A stretch of DNA of 64,000 bases from Henriciella marina DSM 19595 (GTDB taxonomy: Bacteria > Pseudomonadota > Alphaproteobacteria > Caulobacterales > Hyphomonadaceae). Shown here one piece after another: positions 1-8,576 of the stretch. Numbering within the stretch: the stretch's first letter is position 1; each line of letters begins with the position of its first letter. The notes beneath the pieces were generated by a model. That model saw only the letters and a program-made list of their open reading frames with translations, was not told the DNA's origin and made no database searches. The position numbers were made by a program, and so were the translations under genes. The stretch lies in assembly GCF_000376805.1 (NCBI RefSeq), contig NZ_AQXT01000002.1:1426001-1490000 (forward strand), written 5' to 3'.

Positions 1-170
1 TCCCGCGCGATCGCTCGTTTCATTTCCTGCAAGACCTTCAACACGGTGCTCTGCGGACCTCGGACATCCTTATCCGTCATACCTTAGTCATATGACTTAG
101 CCTATGACTAAGGTATGACTTGGCCTATGACTAACCCATGACTTAGCCCGCTGCGATACAGGGCGAACGC
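1..170 (-). pseudogene. Relic of small HTH gene, partial
   Basis: Read on the minus strand, the 3' part encodes a short stretch beginning MTDKDVRGPQSTVLKVLQ, which aligns with MTERNISSPQRIPLKILQ of the homologous relic at 46464-46894. Upstream of it the frame is broken inside the TATGACTTAG repeats. The gene is cut by the window edge and is clearly not functional. It belongs with the small HTH/IS66-TnpA-like proteins found behind this kind of serine recombinase. Confidence 0.5.
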
Positions 171-350
171 CGATTGATCACCTCGATCGGGCCCGTACCA
201 GCACGATGTTCGAACATCTCGCTGGCCCTCCGGTCAGGTTAACGATCCCGATTTTCTATCGGCTAATTCCAACGCTCACAAAACCTAACCATGTACCCGC
301 AACCGAGATAAGGCCCGTCACTATTGGGTTCCCTGATACGCCGGCGGAAA

Positions 351-524
351 TTCCCTGTTATGCTCGGAAAAATTCCCTGTTCCTGAAATTAAATTCCCTG
401 TTCCTGCGCTTGGGGAATTTCGCCGCAAAACCCCAATGGTGGCGGGCGGTCTGGAGGAGCTAAAATCGTACAATCCCTGTTAATTCGACGAAATTCCCTG
501 TAAATCGCCCATTATCAGGGAAAT
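351..524. repeat. Iteron-like TTCCCTGTT repeats, left set
   Basis: Direct copies of TTCCCTGTT (or one-base variants) start at 351, 373, 394, 473 and 494, and an inverted copy, CAGGGAAAT, lies at 516-524. A comparable set stands in the right island end (46994-47002, 47016-47024, 47038-47046, plus inverted copies). Regular short repeats next to an attachment site suggest protein-binding sites used in recombination or element replication; no protein is identified for them. Confidence 0.55.
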
Positions 525-693
525 TGCCGCCAAACTTGACTGAAAAATTCGGGTACGGAGACTTTTGCCTGAAAGGCGACAATTGCTCCGGAATGGAGAC
601 GGGAAATCTCGAAATCAGTCGCTGATAGCGCCGACAAGTCCCGGAAATGTCGAAACTATTCCGAGACTTCTCGAATTCACTGATTTTCGGGAA

Positions 694-705
694 ACTGGCT
701 GGCGG
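694..705. other. Putative attachment-site remnant (12-bp identity with tRNA-Ser end)
   Basis: ACTGGCTGGCGG here is identical to 47336-47347, where it covers the CCA end and discriminator of tRNA-Ser. It is therefore a candidate att core left by tandem integration at the tRNA 3' end. The adjoining sequence is lost because an IS6-family end starts at 704. Confidence 0.5.
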
Positions 706-1521
706 TGCTGTCAGTCTAATGCGAACCCGTCTCCAGCATCGCTAGCCGCACGCTGCCCTATCCAACCACAAGTTGGCGCCATTCGAGAAGGGCAGCGTCG
801 CGTCGTAATTTGAAAGTCTGGCGGTGGTTGATGTGGCGCTCGAGGTTAAAGTGATTATGGAACGAGGCGTGCGTCGAAGCGAATTTCTGCAGGTTCGACA
901 TTCGCCTGAATCTCAACATTGCTCGCTCTCGTCGCCGCAATGGCAAGTGGCTCTTCTCGGCGCGGTTGTTCAAATGGCGACCAACCTCCTGGCGATCGAT
1001 ATTTCCGATTTCCTTCACCGCTGCACCATAGGGTCTCAGCCGGTCTGTCACGACTGTCCGCGGCGCACCGTATCGCTTCATCGTTTTCTTGAAAAACCTC
1101 AAAGCCGCTGATTTATCTCTAGTTTTGGTGACGTAGCTTTCTAGAACTTCGCCCTCATGGTCGATGGCTCGCCAGAGGTAATGCGTCTCTCCGTTGTTCT
1201 TCACGAACACCTCGTCCAGGTGCCACTGCCATTGCGTGATTTGGCGCAAGTAGCTGGCGCGGCGAATGCGGATCTTGCCGGCAAACATCGGACCGAACCT
1301 ATCGACCCAGAGCCGCACGCTCTCATGGCAGACGTCAATTCCACGCTCATGAAGGAGGTCTTCTACATTGCGCAGAGAAAGCGGAAATCGGACGTACATC
1401 ATGACCGCAAGTTGGATGATCTCGGGCGACGTTTTGAAATAGCGAAATGGATTTCGGGGCATGAAGCAATCCTAGCCGCGTCGCCCTACCCACTCAATCG
1501 CCCGGTTCTCCTGACAATGCC
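704..1521 (-). mobile_element. IS6-family insertion sequence, copy 1 (818 bp)
   Basis: Bounded by GGTGCTGTCAG (704-714) and CTGACAATGCC (1511-1521), an imperfect terminal inverted repeat, and carrying one transposase gene on the minus strand. Length equals that of copy 2 at 7759-8576. No 8-bp target duplication is seen (TGGCTGGC on the left, CGTAATTC on the right), so this copy probably reached its place by recombination or has lost one flank. It interrupts the island-end repeat exactly at the presumed att site. Confidence 0.75.
758..1462 (-). CDS. IS6-family DDE transposase
   Basis: A 234-residue transposase of usual IS6 length. The N-terminal helix-turn-helix part contains LSLRNVEDLLHERGIDV, typical of the family. 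The catalytic DDE triad can be placed at HLDEVF (first D), VVTDRLRPYG (second D) and NNRAEKSHLP (E). It should catalyse replicative cointegrate formation for its own element. Copy 2 (7813-8517) differs at scattered positions, for example NNRAENSHLPF, so the two are not a very recent duplicate. Begins with ATG at 1462. Confidence 0.85.
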   Translation of the reverse strand: MPRNPFRYFKTSPEIIQLAVMMYVRFPLSLRNVEDLLHERGIDVCHESVRLWVDRFGPMFAGKIRIRRASYLRQITQWQWHLDEVFVKNNGETHYLWRAIDHEGEVLESYVTKTRDKSAALRFFKKTMKRYGAPRTVVTDRLRPYGAAVKEIGNIDRQEVGRHLNNRAEKSHLPLRRRERAMLRFRRMSNLQKFASTHASFHNHFNLERHINHRQTFKLRRDAALLEWRQLVVG

Positions 1522-1584
1522 CGTAATTCAGGAGCGGTAGCAGCAGGCCAGCCGTCCGAATCACGGGCTGGGTCAGATTGAACG

Positions 1585-2052
1585 TCAGCTAGCCAGGTTT
1601 TGTCTAATGACCTGGATCACTGATGACGCTGCCTCAATTTGCTCTTGAGACAGACCGCCAAAGGCATTGTTAGCAACACTTTCGGCGAGGCGCGCGATCT
1701 CTTCTGATCTCGCCAACGCAAACTCTGTCGGCACCACTCGCCAAATACGACGATCCTGCGTGTCAGCCTCACGCGTTACGTAGCCCGATTTCTCCAACTG
1801 ATCGATCAGTGTGCCAACAGATGGACGGGCAACTTCTAATGCCTCGGCAAGTTGGGTTTGAGAAGCTGCCTTCAGCCTGAGTACGTAAATCAAGGCGTGC
1901 CACTGTGACCGCGTTAAGTCCAGCCGCTTCATTTCCTGATCAAAGGCCGCTCGCAACAAGCGAGTAACTTCTGCCAGCAAAAAGCTGAGATTCACTCGCT
2001 CATCATCCCCCATACGTCCGACAAAGCTATTTTCGGCAGTTGGAATTTTCAA
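1585..2052 (-). CDS. MarR-family transcriptional regulator
   Basis: A 155-residue winged-helix protein; the core reads LTRSQWHALIYVLRLKAASQ followed by a recognition helix (TQLAEALEVARPSVGTLIDQ) and a wing with DTQDRRIWRVVPT, as in MarR/SlyA proteins. The annotated start is TTG at 2052; an ATG at 2013 (MGDDERVNL) is an alternative. It is divergent from the hydrolase-efflux operon at 2130 and most likely represses it in response to a small aromatic or lipophilic ligand. It is clearly related to the MarR at 12290-12811 (same LTR.QW...RLK and SVG.LIDQLE patterns), so the two regulators are paralogues tied to two paralogous hydrolase/thioesterase pairs. Confidence 0.85.
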   Translation of the reverse strand: MKIPTAENSFVGRMGDDERVNLSFLLAEVTRLLRAAFDQEMKRLDLTRSQWHALIYVLRLKAASQTQLAEALEVARPSVGTLIDQLEKSGYVTREADTQDRRIWRVVPTEFALARSEEIARLAESVANNAFGGLSQEQIEAASSVIQVIRQNLAS

Positions 2053-2129
2053 AATATCATTCCGATTTACTTTATTTGTGAGTTACCTTACATTTAGGAG
2101 CATAACAATAATATTTTAGGGGATTTATT
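2053..2129. promoter_or_regulatory. Divergent promoter region of MarR and the hydrolase-efflux operon
   Basis: A 77-bp AT-rich gap between divergent genes, rich in TTA/TAA steps, with a ribosome site AGGGGA about nine bases before the ATG at 2130. It must hold both promoters and is the likely MarR operator; no clean palindrome longer than a few bases stands out. Confidence 0.45.
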
Positions 2130-3008
2130 ATGGCTATGAATGACGGTTGCGAGCGAGAAATCCAAGCAAGTGGTCTGACACTGACCTGTTCCGCTTACGG
2201 TCAGAACTCTGCGCCAACTGTAATATTTGCTCACGGAGGTGGTCAGACTCGCCATGCGTGGAAAGGCGCAGCCAGATCGCTTGGTCAGCAAGGATTTTAT
2301 TCTATTGCCCTAGATCTTCGAGGGCACGGCGATAGCGAATGGGCTGAGGATGGCGACTATTCTCTGGAGGCCTTCGGGCGTGATCTGGTCGCTGTCGCGG
2401 AGCAGCTAAGCGACGAAGGGCGTGCACCTCACATTGTCGGCGCCTCGCTCGGCGGGCTCGGTGCCATGGTCGGTGCTGGCATGCTGCAACCAAAAGCTTT
2501 TGCTTCAATCACTTTGGTGGACATTACGCCAAACATGGAAGCTAGCGGCGTCGCAAAGATAATCGGCTTTATGGCCGAGCATAGCGTGGATGGATTTGCG
2601 ACGCTGGAGGAGGCCGCAGATGTTATCGCGCAATATTTACCTCACAGGCCCCGACCGACAGATCTTGACGGCTTGCGCAAAAACCTTCGGCAAGGTCAGG
2701 ACAAACGCTGGCGTTGGCATTGGGACCCGGCCTTCATTCAAGGGGTTATGAAGCGATCAGCCGTTGAGAGAGCTGGGGACCTTGAGCAATCGGTACGCAA
2801 CATCACTGTTCCTGTTCATTTGGTGCGTGGACGCATGAGTGAGCTTGTCTCGGAGGCCTCAGTGCAAAAATTCCAGGCTTTATTGCCTCAAGCCCACTTC
2901 ACAGATGTTGCTGGTGCGCGACACATGGTGGCTGGCGACAACAACGATGTATTCACCACGGCTGTCAGTAACTTTCTGCGGCAGCATTCGGAAGTTGTTG
3001 AAGCATGA
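2130..3008 (+). CDS. Alpha/beta hydrolase
   Basis: A 292-residue alpha/beta-hydrolase fold enzyme, presumably cytoplasmic (no signal peptide). The oxyanion region FAHGGGQTRHAW is near residue 33, the nucleophile elbow GASLGG near residue 110, and a late histidine is offered by ARHMVAG near residue 270. Substrate is unknown; esters, lactones or C-C bonds are all possible in this fold. First gene of a four-gene operon whose members overlap by four bases (ATGA), so it is translationally coupled to the PaaI-type thioesterase. A frameshifted paralogue lies at 16894-17771, again next to a PaaI-type gene, indicating a hydrolase-thioesterase functional pair. Confidence 0.8.
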   Translation: MAMNDGCEREIQASGLTLTCSAYGQNSAPTVIFAHGGGQTRHAWKGAARSLGQQGFYSIALDLRGHGDSEWAEDGDYSLEAFGRDLVAVAEQLSDEGRAPHIVGASLGGLGAMVGAGMLQPKAFASITLVDITPNMEASGVAKIIGFMAEHSVDGFATLEEAADVIAQYLPHRPRPTDLDGLRKNLRQGQDKRWRWHWDPAFIQGVMKRSAVERAGDLEQSVRNITVPVHLVRGRMSELVSEASVQKFQALLPQAHFTDVAGARHMVAGDNNDVFTTAVSNFLRQHSEVVEA

Positions 3009-3427
3009 GTGCAACTCTGCCTGATCTCGCTTTCGTTCAGCAGGCATTAGAAGCGGCTCCGTTTCATCGCTGGCTCGGACTCACCGTGACCGAAACAGGC
3101 GCGGATGAAATCAAACTGTCTATGCCTTGGCGCGACGAACTCGTATCAAACCCGAAGGTAGAGTCCGCGCATGGCGGTGTGCTCGCCGCGCTGATCGACC
3201 TGACGGGGTTTTACGCTTTGATTGCGACTGGAAATATGCCTCTGGCAACGGCAGATTTACGTGTTGACTATCATCAACTTGCAACGCCTGGCCCGCTTAC
3301 AATTGTCGGAAAGGTGGTTCGCCTCGGAGCTACCCTATCCGTGGCGGAGGCCAGTGTTTACAGCAGTGACGGCGATTTGCTTTCGAGTGGCAGAGGGGCT
3401 TATCGGATGCTTAGGCCGTCAGCATGA
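3005..3427 (+). CDS. PaaI-type hotdog thioesterase
   Basis: A 140-residue hotdog-fold protein of the PaaI / acyl-CoA thioesterase family. The segment with SAHGGVLAALIDLTGFYAL carries the family HGG motif of the central helix, and TADLRVDYH is the typical following strand. It would hydrolyse an acyl- or aroyl-CoA. Start ATG overlaps the hydrolase stop by four bases, and its own stop overlaps the RND adaptor start. It is nearly identical in layout and very similar in sequence to 16475-16897. Confidence 0.85.
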   Translation: MSATLPDLAFVQQALEAAPFHRWLGLTVTETGADEIKLSMPWRDELVSNPKVESAHGGVLAALIDLTGFYALIATGNMPLATADLRVDYHQLATPGPLTIVGKVVRLGATLSVAEASVYSSDGDLLSSGRGAYRMLRPSA

Positions 3428-4536
3428 ACCGGCATTTGTCTTTCCGCGCGCTTATCCTAGTTTTTCTTTTTGCGTCTTGCTCAAATGAGCGACCTCCGGA
3501 GCAAACGGCTGTTGCGGTAGATGAGAGGCCAAAAACTATTGCCCCGATTAAAGTGAGCACAACTAGCGCTGAACGCATTGACCTTGCTCAGCCTCTAGTC
3601 GCGTCAGGAACAATTGCGGCAAAGCAAACGAGCAACATTGGCGTGCTATCGCAAGGCGTAGTCGAAAAAATTCATGTCGGAGTTGGTGACCGTGTGAAAA
3701 AAGGCCAGGCATTGTTTCAGACGCGACGTATCGACTATCAACAACGACTTTCTGAAGCTGAAGCCCAACTTGATATTGCAATTGCGGGGTCGGCAAATGC
3801 CGAACGTGCGTTTAAAAGATATTCTGTTCTCGTCAATGATGGCTCAGTCTCACGAGCTGCTTACGAAGATGTTCAAACGGCATTTCAGGTTGCGGCATCG
3901 CAGGTCACGCTTCGCCGCACTCAAGTAGCTACCGCGCGGCAGGCGCTAGATGATACGATTGTTCGCGCGCCCTTCGATGGTGCGGTGACAGCCCGCTACG
4001 TCGACGAAGGCGTTTTCATGGCAAATAGTTTCTCTGGAATGGGCAATTCGGCGGTCCTTCAAATACAAGAGTGCGAGATCGCAGCAGGGATCCTATTTGC
4101 GCCGGAATCTGAAGTTGGTCGGTTGCGTCTTGGCTTGCAGGGCAACCTCTATGTCGATGGCCGGAGTGCACCTATCCCATCAGATATCATTATTTTAAAT
4201 GATCGAGTTGATCCGCAAGCAAGAACCGTCGAATTCAGAATGGCATTTTTGAATGAGGGATGCGCAGTGCGAGCGGGGCAATCAGTGCGGGCGGAAGTGA
4301 ACGTTGACCCGCGTCCAGCGCTTGTTTTGCCTAGGGCAGTGCTTCAGGGTTCGAGCACTTCTCCCTATGTCTTTAAAGTTGATGGTGATCGAGCCCGACG
4401 AGCATCGATTACGTTTCGAGATATTGATCCAGTTCGAATTGAAATTCTATCGGGCGTGAGTGAATCCGACTTAATTGTTGTCGACCCTCTAGATGCGATG
4501 CGTGACGGCACGGTAGTGGAGACCGACGTTTCATGA
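3424..4536 (+). CDS. RND efflux periplasmic adaptor (membrane fusion protein)
   Basis: A 370-residue HlyD/AcrA-type adaptor. A lipoprotein signal peptide ends in the lipobox LFASC (Cys about residue 19), so it is anchored to the periplasmic face of the inner membrane. The lipoyl/barrel-sandwich half follows (GVVEKIHVGVGDRVKKGQAL), then a coiled-coil hairpin (about residues 100-170) and beta-barrel domains. ATGA overlap on both sides places it in one operon with the hydrolase, the thioesterase and the pump. No TolC-like outer-membrane channel is encoded nearby, so a shared channel is presumably used. Confidence 0.88.
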   Translation: MNRHLSFRALILVFLFASCSNERPPEQTAVAVDERPKTIAPIKVSTTSAERIDLAQPLVASGTIAAKQTSNIGVLSQGVVEKIHVGVGDRVKKGQALFQTRRIDYQQRLSEAEAQLDIAIAGSANAERAFKRYSVLVNDGSVSRAAYEDVQTAFQVAASQVTLRRTQVATARQALDDTIVRAPFDGAVTARYVDEGVFMANSFSGMGNSAVLQIQECEIAAGILFAPESEVGRLRLGLQGNLYVDGRSAPIPSDIIILNDRVDPQARTVEFRMAFLNEGCAVRAGQSVRAEVNVDPRPALVLPRAVLQGSSTSPYVFKVDGDRARRASITFRDIDPVRIEILSGVSESDLIVVDPLDAMRDGTVVETDVS

Positions 4537-7500
4537 TGGGGATCGTCAAGACCTCTATTCGACACCCGGTTTTCGCTGTCATGATCATTGCCGCGCTCGT
4601 TGGGCTCGGGTGGATTTCCATTGGTCGACTGGGTGTCGATCTGTTTCCAAATGTCGAATTCCCGTACGTTTCTGTCACGACAACACTTGAGGGTGCTTCG
4701 CCTGAAACGATAGAATCTGAAGTGACGGATATTATCGAAGAAAACGTCAACACGATTGATGGGATCGAAAGCCTGCAATCGTTCAGTAACGAAGGCGTTT
4801 CGAGTATCTTAGTCGAGTTTGCGTTGACAACCGATATCAACGTAAAGGTACAAGACGTACGCGATAAGGTTCAACTCGCATTGGCTGACCTGCCAAGCGA
4901 CGTTGACCCACCGGTTGTCGATAAAGTTGATCCCGATGCCGCACCCATAATATCGGTTATGATTGCTGGTGATATCCCGATCCGGGAGATAACTGCTTTC
5001 GCCGATGATATCGCCAAAGACGAGATTCAACGCATCAAGGGTGTGGGATCGGTGTCGATTGTTGGTGGACGAGACCGAGCTATCCGCGTTTGGCTTGACA
5101 ACAACCGGATGCGATCATTCGGAGTGACTGCGGATGATGTTCGCATGGCTGTCCAGAGTGAGCATGCTGAGCTTCCAGGTGGGAGGCTAGAAGTTGCTGG
5201 TGGCACTCGCGAGTTCGGCGTCAAAACGTTGGCTGAAGCAACGACGCCAGCAGATTTCGCAGATCTACCCGTGGCGTATCGAGAAAACGGCGTTGTAATT
5301 CATGTTGGCGATGTCGCAAGAGTGGAAGATGGTTTGGAAGACGAACGCTCTGCGGCCTTCCTCAACGGTCGGCGCGGTGTTTCGCTTGATGTCCGCAAGC
5401 AAGCCGGACGAAACACAGTTGAGGTTTCGCGTGCTGTAAAGTCTGTAGCTGAGCGTTTGCGGACACTCGCCCCGGACGGTGTGGAGATTGTCGTCACACG
5501 CGATATTTCGAAATTTGTAGAAAGTTCGATCAAGGACGTCGGACATGACTTGCAGATCGCCATGGGGCTGGTGGTCGGCGTAACATTTATCTTCCTTTTG
5601 AATGTTCGCGCGACCCTTATCGTTGCTATTGCGATCCCGACCTCTTTGGTGGCAACCTTTTTCGGCTTCTATCTGATGGGCTTCACGATCAACGTGCTGA
5701 CCTTACTAGCGCTGACCGTTGCGATTGGACTTCTGGTTGATGATGCCATAGTCGTTGTTGAATCCGTCACCACGGAGATTGAGAACGGCAAGCCACCTAT
5801 GCAGGCGGCTTATGACGGTACGAAAAAGGTAGGATTAGCGGTCTTGGCCGGTACGGCGGCCACGCTCGCAGTTTTCGTTCCCATCGCTTTTATGGGTGGT
5901 ATCGTTGGACGATTTTTCTTCCAGTACGGCTTGGCCATCGTCTTCTCTGTAACCGTTTCTCTAATTGTAGCTTTGACTTTGACACCCATGCTGGCGTCGC
6001 GAATGCTTAAGCATCGAAAAACTACATTCTGGCTCCGCCCGATAGAATTGCTATGGGACCGTGTTGACGGTGTTTATGGGCACATCGTGTCATGGGCGGT
6101 GACCTTTCGATATCCTGTGCTGCTTTTGGCCGCCGGGTCGGTAATTGTCGGCGGATGGTATGCCGCGCGCGTGCCGTCTGGCTTCACCTCAAAAGCAGAT
6201 AGAAGCGAGTTTCAAGGTACAATAGAGCTTCCATTAGGAATTGGAATTACTGCTTCTAGTGAAGTGGCAAGCAATGTTGCGAGAGCACTGCTAGACGTTG
6301 AGCATATTGAAAGTATCTTCATCACGATTGGCGCGGGCGCACAAAGCGATACGAATGTGTTGTCCCTTTATGCCTCTCTCACACCAAAGTCTGACCGCGC
6401 GAAATCTCAATTTTTGATTATGGACGAAGCTCGCGCTGTTATTGCCACGGTCGCGCCGGACGCAGTCAAAACATCGGTGCTTGAAGTGCCTTGGGTGAGT
6501 GGAACAGGTTCCGGTGGAACGGACATCGATCTAATTCTAAAAGGCCAAAATCTTGAAGAAATATCAGATTACGCAGACGAACTGGTACAGCGAATGCGGG
6601 CGCACGGTGCGTTTTCCGACCCACGAACCAGTTATCAATCAGGACGACCCGAAGCACAGATCCTATTCAACCGACAGCGCGCCGGAGATCAAGGTGTTTC
6701 AGCGCGCACGCTTGCGTCTACATCCCGCATTGCTCTGGGTGGTCTCAACGTCGCGAGCTTTGAAGATGGCGGGAAGCGTTATGATGTGCGCTTGAGATTG
6801 GACGACCTTCAGCGCGAAACCATTAGCGATCTATCGCGTGTTCAAGTGCGCGGAGTCGACGGTCGTCTTGTAGATGTTGCATCAGTTGCAAAGATACAGT
6901 TTGCGTCCGGACCTGCGCAGATCGACAGAAAAGATCGCTCTCGGAAAGTGTCCGTATTGGCGATCACGGCAACAGGATCATCCTTGGGTGAAGCTTCTGG
7001 AGCACTGCTCCAGATGATTGACGATGTGCCTCCACCGCCGGGCATAACATTCGAAATGGGGGGCATGGCTAAGAACATGGCTGAGACTGCAGATGCAATC
7101 GGATTTGCGCTGTTATTTGCCTGTATTGTTCTCTACATGGTTCTGGCAAGCCAATTCAATTCTTTCGTACAGCCTTTAATCATTATGCTGACAGCACCGC
7201 TTAGTTTTTCCGGCGCGTTCGCAGGTCTTTACTACTTTGGATTGGAATCGTCTCTGTTTGCCCAGATCGGCCTAATTGGGCTGATGGGTATCGTGATGAA
7301 AAATGGCATTCTTCTTGTCGACCGCGCCAATCAGCTCATGGAAGAGGGCGTGCCTAGCGGCGATGCAATCAGACGAGCCTGTCCTGAACGCCTTCGCCCA
7401 GTATTAATGACAGCTCTTTCAGCGATCTTCGGGATGGTTCCTGTCGCCTTGGCGACATCGGATGGTGCCGAATGGAGAAACGCCTTGGGAGCATTGCTGA

Positions 7501-7676
7501 TTGGCGGCTTGTCGACTTCAACGATATTGACGTTACTCGTTGTTCCGGCAGCGTACGTGATACCAAGAGATATCGCTAATGTTGCAAAGTGGATTTGGCG
7601 ACTGTTTTCCCGGACCGTGCTTGGCAAGCGGGGAGCGGGTGTTTCTCCAACTCAGGCGCAGCGCATCGATCAGTGA
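4533..7676 (+). CDS. RND-family efflux pump, HAE-1 / AcrB type
   Basis: A 1047-residue inner-membrane proton-driven exporter of full family length. It has the N-terminal TM1 segment, two large periplasmic loops and the proton-relay residues: paired Asp in AIGLLVDDAIVVVE (TM4) and Lys in GIVMKNGILLVDRAN (TM10). Last gene of the operon beginning at 2130; start overlaps the adaptor stop by four bases. Coupling to a hydrolase and a thioesterase suggests export or detoxification of a compound related to the hydrolase substrate. Its codon use and AT content look milder than those of the genes right of the tRNA, in keeping with transfer inside the IS6 unit. Confidence 0.92.
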   Translation: MMGIVKTSIRHPVFAVMIIAALVGLGWISIGRLGVDLFPNVEFPYVSVTTTLEGASPETIESEVTDIIEENVNTIDGIESLQSFSNEGVSSILVEFALTTDINVKVQDVRDKVQLALADLPSDVDPPVVDKVDPDAAPIISVMIAGDIPIREITAFADDIAKDEIQRIKGVGSVSIVGGRDRAIRVWLDNNRMRSFGVTADDVRMAVQSEHAELPGGRLEVAGGTREFGVKTLAEATTPADFADLPVAYRENGVVIHVGDVARVEDGLEDERSAAFLNGRRGVSLDVRKQAGRNTVEVSRAVKSVAERLRTLAPDGVEIVVTRDISKFVESSIKDVGHDLQIAMGLVVGVTFIFLLNVRATLIVAIAIPTSLVATFFGFYLMGFTINVLTLLALTVAIGLLVDDAIVVVESVTTEIENGKPPMQAAYDGTKKVGLAVLAGTAATLAVFVPIAFMGGIVGRFFFQYGLAIVFSVTVSLIVALTLTPMLASRMLKHRKTTFWLRPIELLWDRVDGVYGHIVSWAVTFRYPVLLLAAGSVIVGGWYAARVPSGFTSKADRSEFQGTIELPLGIGITASSEVASNVARALLDVEHIESIFITIGAGAQSDTNVLSLYASLTPKSDRAKSQFLIMDEARAVIATVAPDAVKTSVLEVPWVSGTGSGGTDIDLILKGQNLEEISDYADELVQRMRAHGAFSDPRTSYQSGRPEAQILFNRQRAGDQGVSARTLASTSRIALGGLNVASFEDGGKRYDVRLRLDDLQRETISDLSRVQVRGVDGRLVDVASVAKIQFASGPAQIDRKDRSRKVSVLAITATGSSLGEASGALLQMIDDVPPPPGITFEMGGMAKNMAETADAIGFALLFACIVLYMVLASQFNSFVQPLIIMLTAPLSFSGAFAGLYYFGLESSLFAQIGLIGLMGIVMKNGILLVDRANQLMEEGVPSGDAIRRACPERLRPVLMTALSAIFGMVPVALATSDGAEWRNALGALLIGGLSTSTILTLLVVPAAYVIPRDIANVAKWIWRLFSRTVLGKRGAGVSPTQAQRIDQ

Positions 7677-7758
7677 CATGGAGCGATCTGGATTGTGTGT
7701 CAGACAAATGTAAACTCGTCTCTGCTAGTCGACGAAAATGCCGGTTTAGGCAGCGAGA

Positions 7759-8576
7759 GGTGCTGTCAGTCTAATGCAATCCCGTCTCCAGCAACTCTAG
7801 CCGCACTCTGCCCTATCCAGCCAGAAGCTGACGCCATTCAAGGAGAGCGGCATCTCGTTTCGTTTTGAAGGTCTGGCGGTGGTTGATGTGGCGATCAAGG
7901 TTGAAATGATTGTGAAACGAAGCGTAGGTTGAGGCGAATTTCTGCAGGTTGGACATTCGCCTGAACCTCAGCATCGCTCGCTCTCGTCGGCGGAATGGTA
8001 AGTGCGAATTTTCCGCTCGATTATTGAGGTGACGACCGACCTCCTGGCGATCGATGTTCCCGATGTCTTTCATTGCCGCACCATAAGATCTCAGCCTATC
8101 GGTCACGACGGTCCTTGGCGCGCCGAATCGCTTCATTGCTTTCTTCAGGAACAGCAAAGCCGCTGATTTATCGCGTGTTTTCGTAACGTAGCTCTCGAGG
8201 ACTTCGCCCTCATGGTCGACAGCTCGCCAGAGATAGTGGGTCTCGCCATTGATCTTCACGAAGACCTCATCGAGATGCCATTGCCACTGGGTGATCTGTC
8301 TCATGTAGCTGGCTCGACGCACCCGGATCTTGCCCGCGAACATGGGCCCGAAACGATCAACCCAGAGCCGTACGCTTTCGTAGCAAACATCGACTCCGCG
8401 CTCATGCAGAAGATCTTCGACATTCCGAAGCGAGAGCGGGAAACGCACATACATCATCACCGCAAGCTGGATGATCTCGGGCGATGTTTTGAAATATCGG
8501 AACGGATCTCGGGACATCCCGAAACGCTAACCGACCTGCCCTACCCGCTCAATCGCTCGGTTGCGCTGACAATGCC
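7759..8576 (-). mobile_element. IS6-family insertion sequence, copy 2 (818 bp)
   Basis: Ends GGTGCTGTCAG (7759-7769) and CTGACAATGCC (8566-8576); same length and orientation as copy 1 at 704-1521. The two copies bracket the MarR/hydrolase/RND genes, giving a composite-transposon-like unit 704-8576. No matching 8-bp flanking duplications are visible, either for the single copy or for the unit. Confidence 0.78.
7813..8517 (-). CDS. IS6-family DDE transposase
   Basis: A full-length 234-residue transposase with the same HTH (VEDLLHERGVDVCYESV) and DDE positions (HLDEVFVK, VVTDRLRSYG, NNRAENSHLPFRRRER) as copy 1. All catalytic residues are present, so the element may still be active. Start ATG at 8517. 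Confidence 0.87.
   Translation of the reverse strand: MSRDPFRYFKTSPEIIQLAVMMYVRFPLSLRNVEDLLHERGVDVCYESVRLWVDRFGPMFAGKIRVRRASYMRQITQWQWHLDEVFVKINGETHYLWRAVDHEGEVLESYVTKTRDKSAALLFLKKAMKRFGAPRTVVTDRLRSYGAAMKDIGNIDRQEVGRHLNNRAENSHLPFRRRERAMLRFRRMSNLQKFASTYASFHNHFNLDRHINHRQTFKTKRDAALLEWRQLLAG

Larger units (their letters stand above)
1..705. repeat. Left copy of the island-end repeat (diverged)
   Basis: This stretch is a diverged direct copy of 46565-47347. Shared blocks in the same order are: a degraded HTH gene on the minus strand, a run of TTAGTCATATGACTTAG-type short repeats, several TTCCCTGTT motifs, an identical block around CAAACTTGACTGAAAAATT (532-550 versus 47174-47192), and a final ACTGGCTGGCGG (694-705). 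In the right copy that last block runs into the 3' end of tRNA-Ser. The region is non-coding apart from the relic gene. By analogy with the right copy, a serine recombinase gene probably lies just left of the window; that part is inference. Confidence 0.75.

Noticed and set aside
206-463. Open frame of 85 codons inside the left repeat
   Set aside because: No family resemblance, and it runs across TTCCCTGTT repeats that are conserved as DNA, not as protein.
824-1540. Frames on the plus strand opposite the IS6 transposase
   Set aside because: Antisense shadows of the transposase gene.
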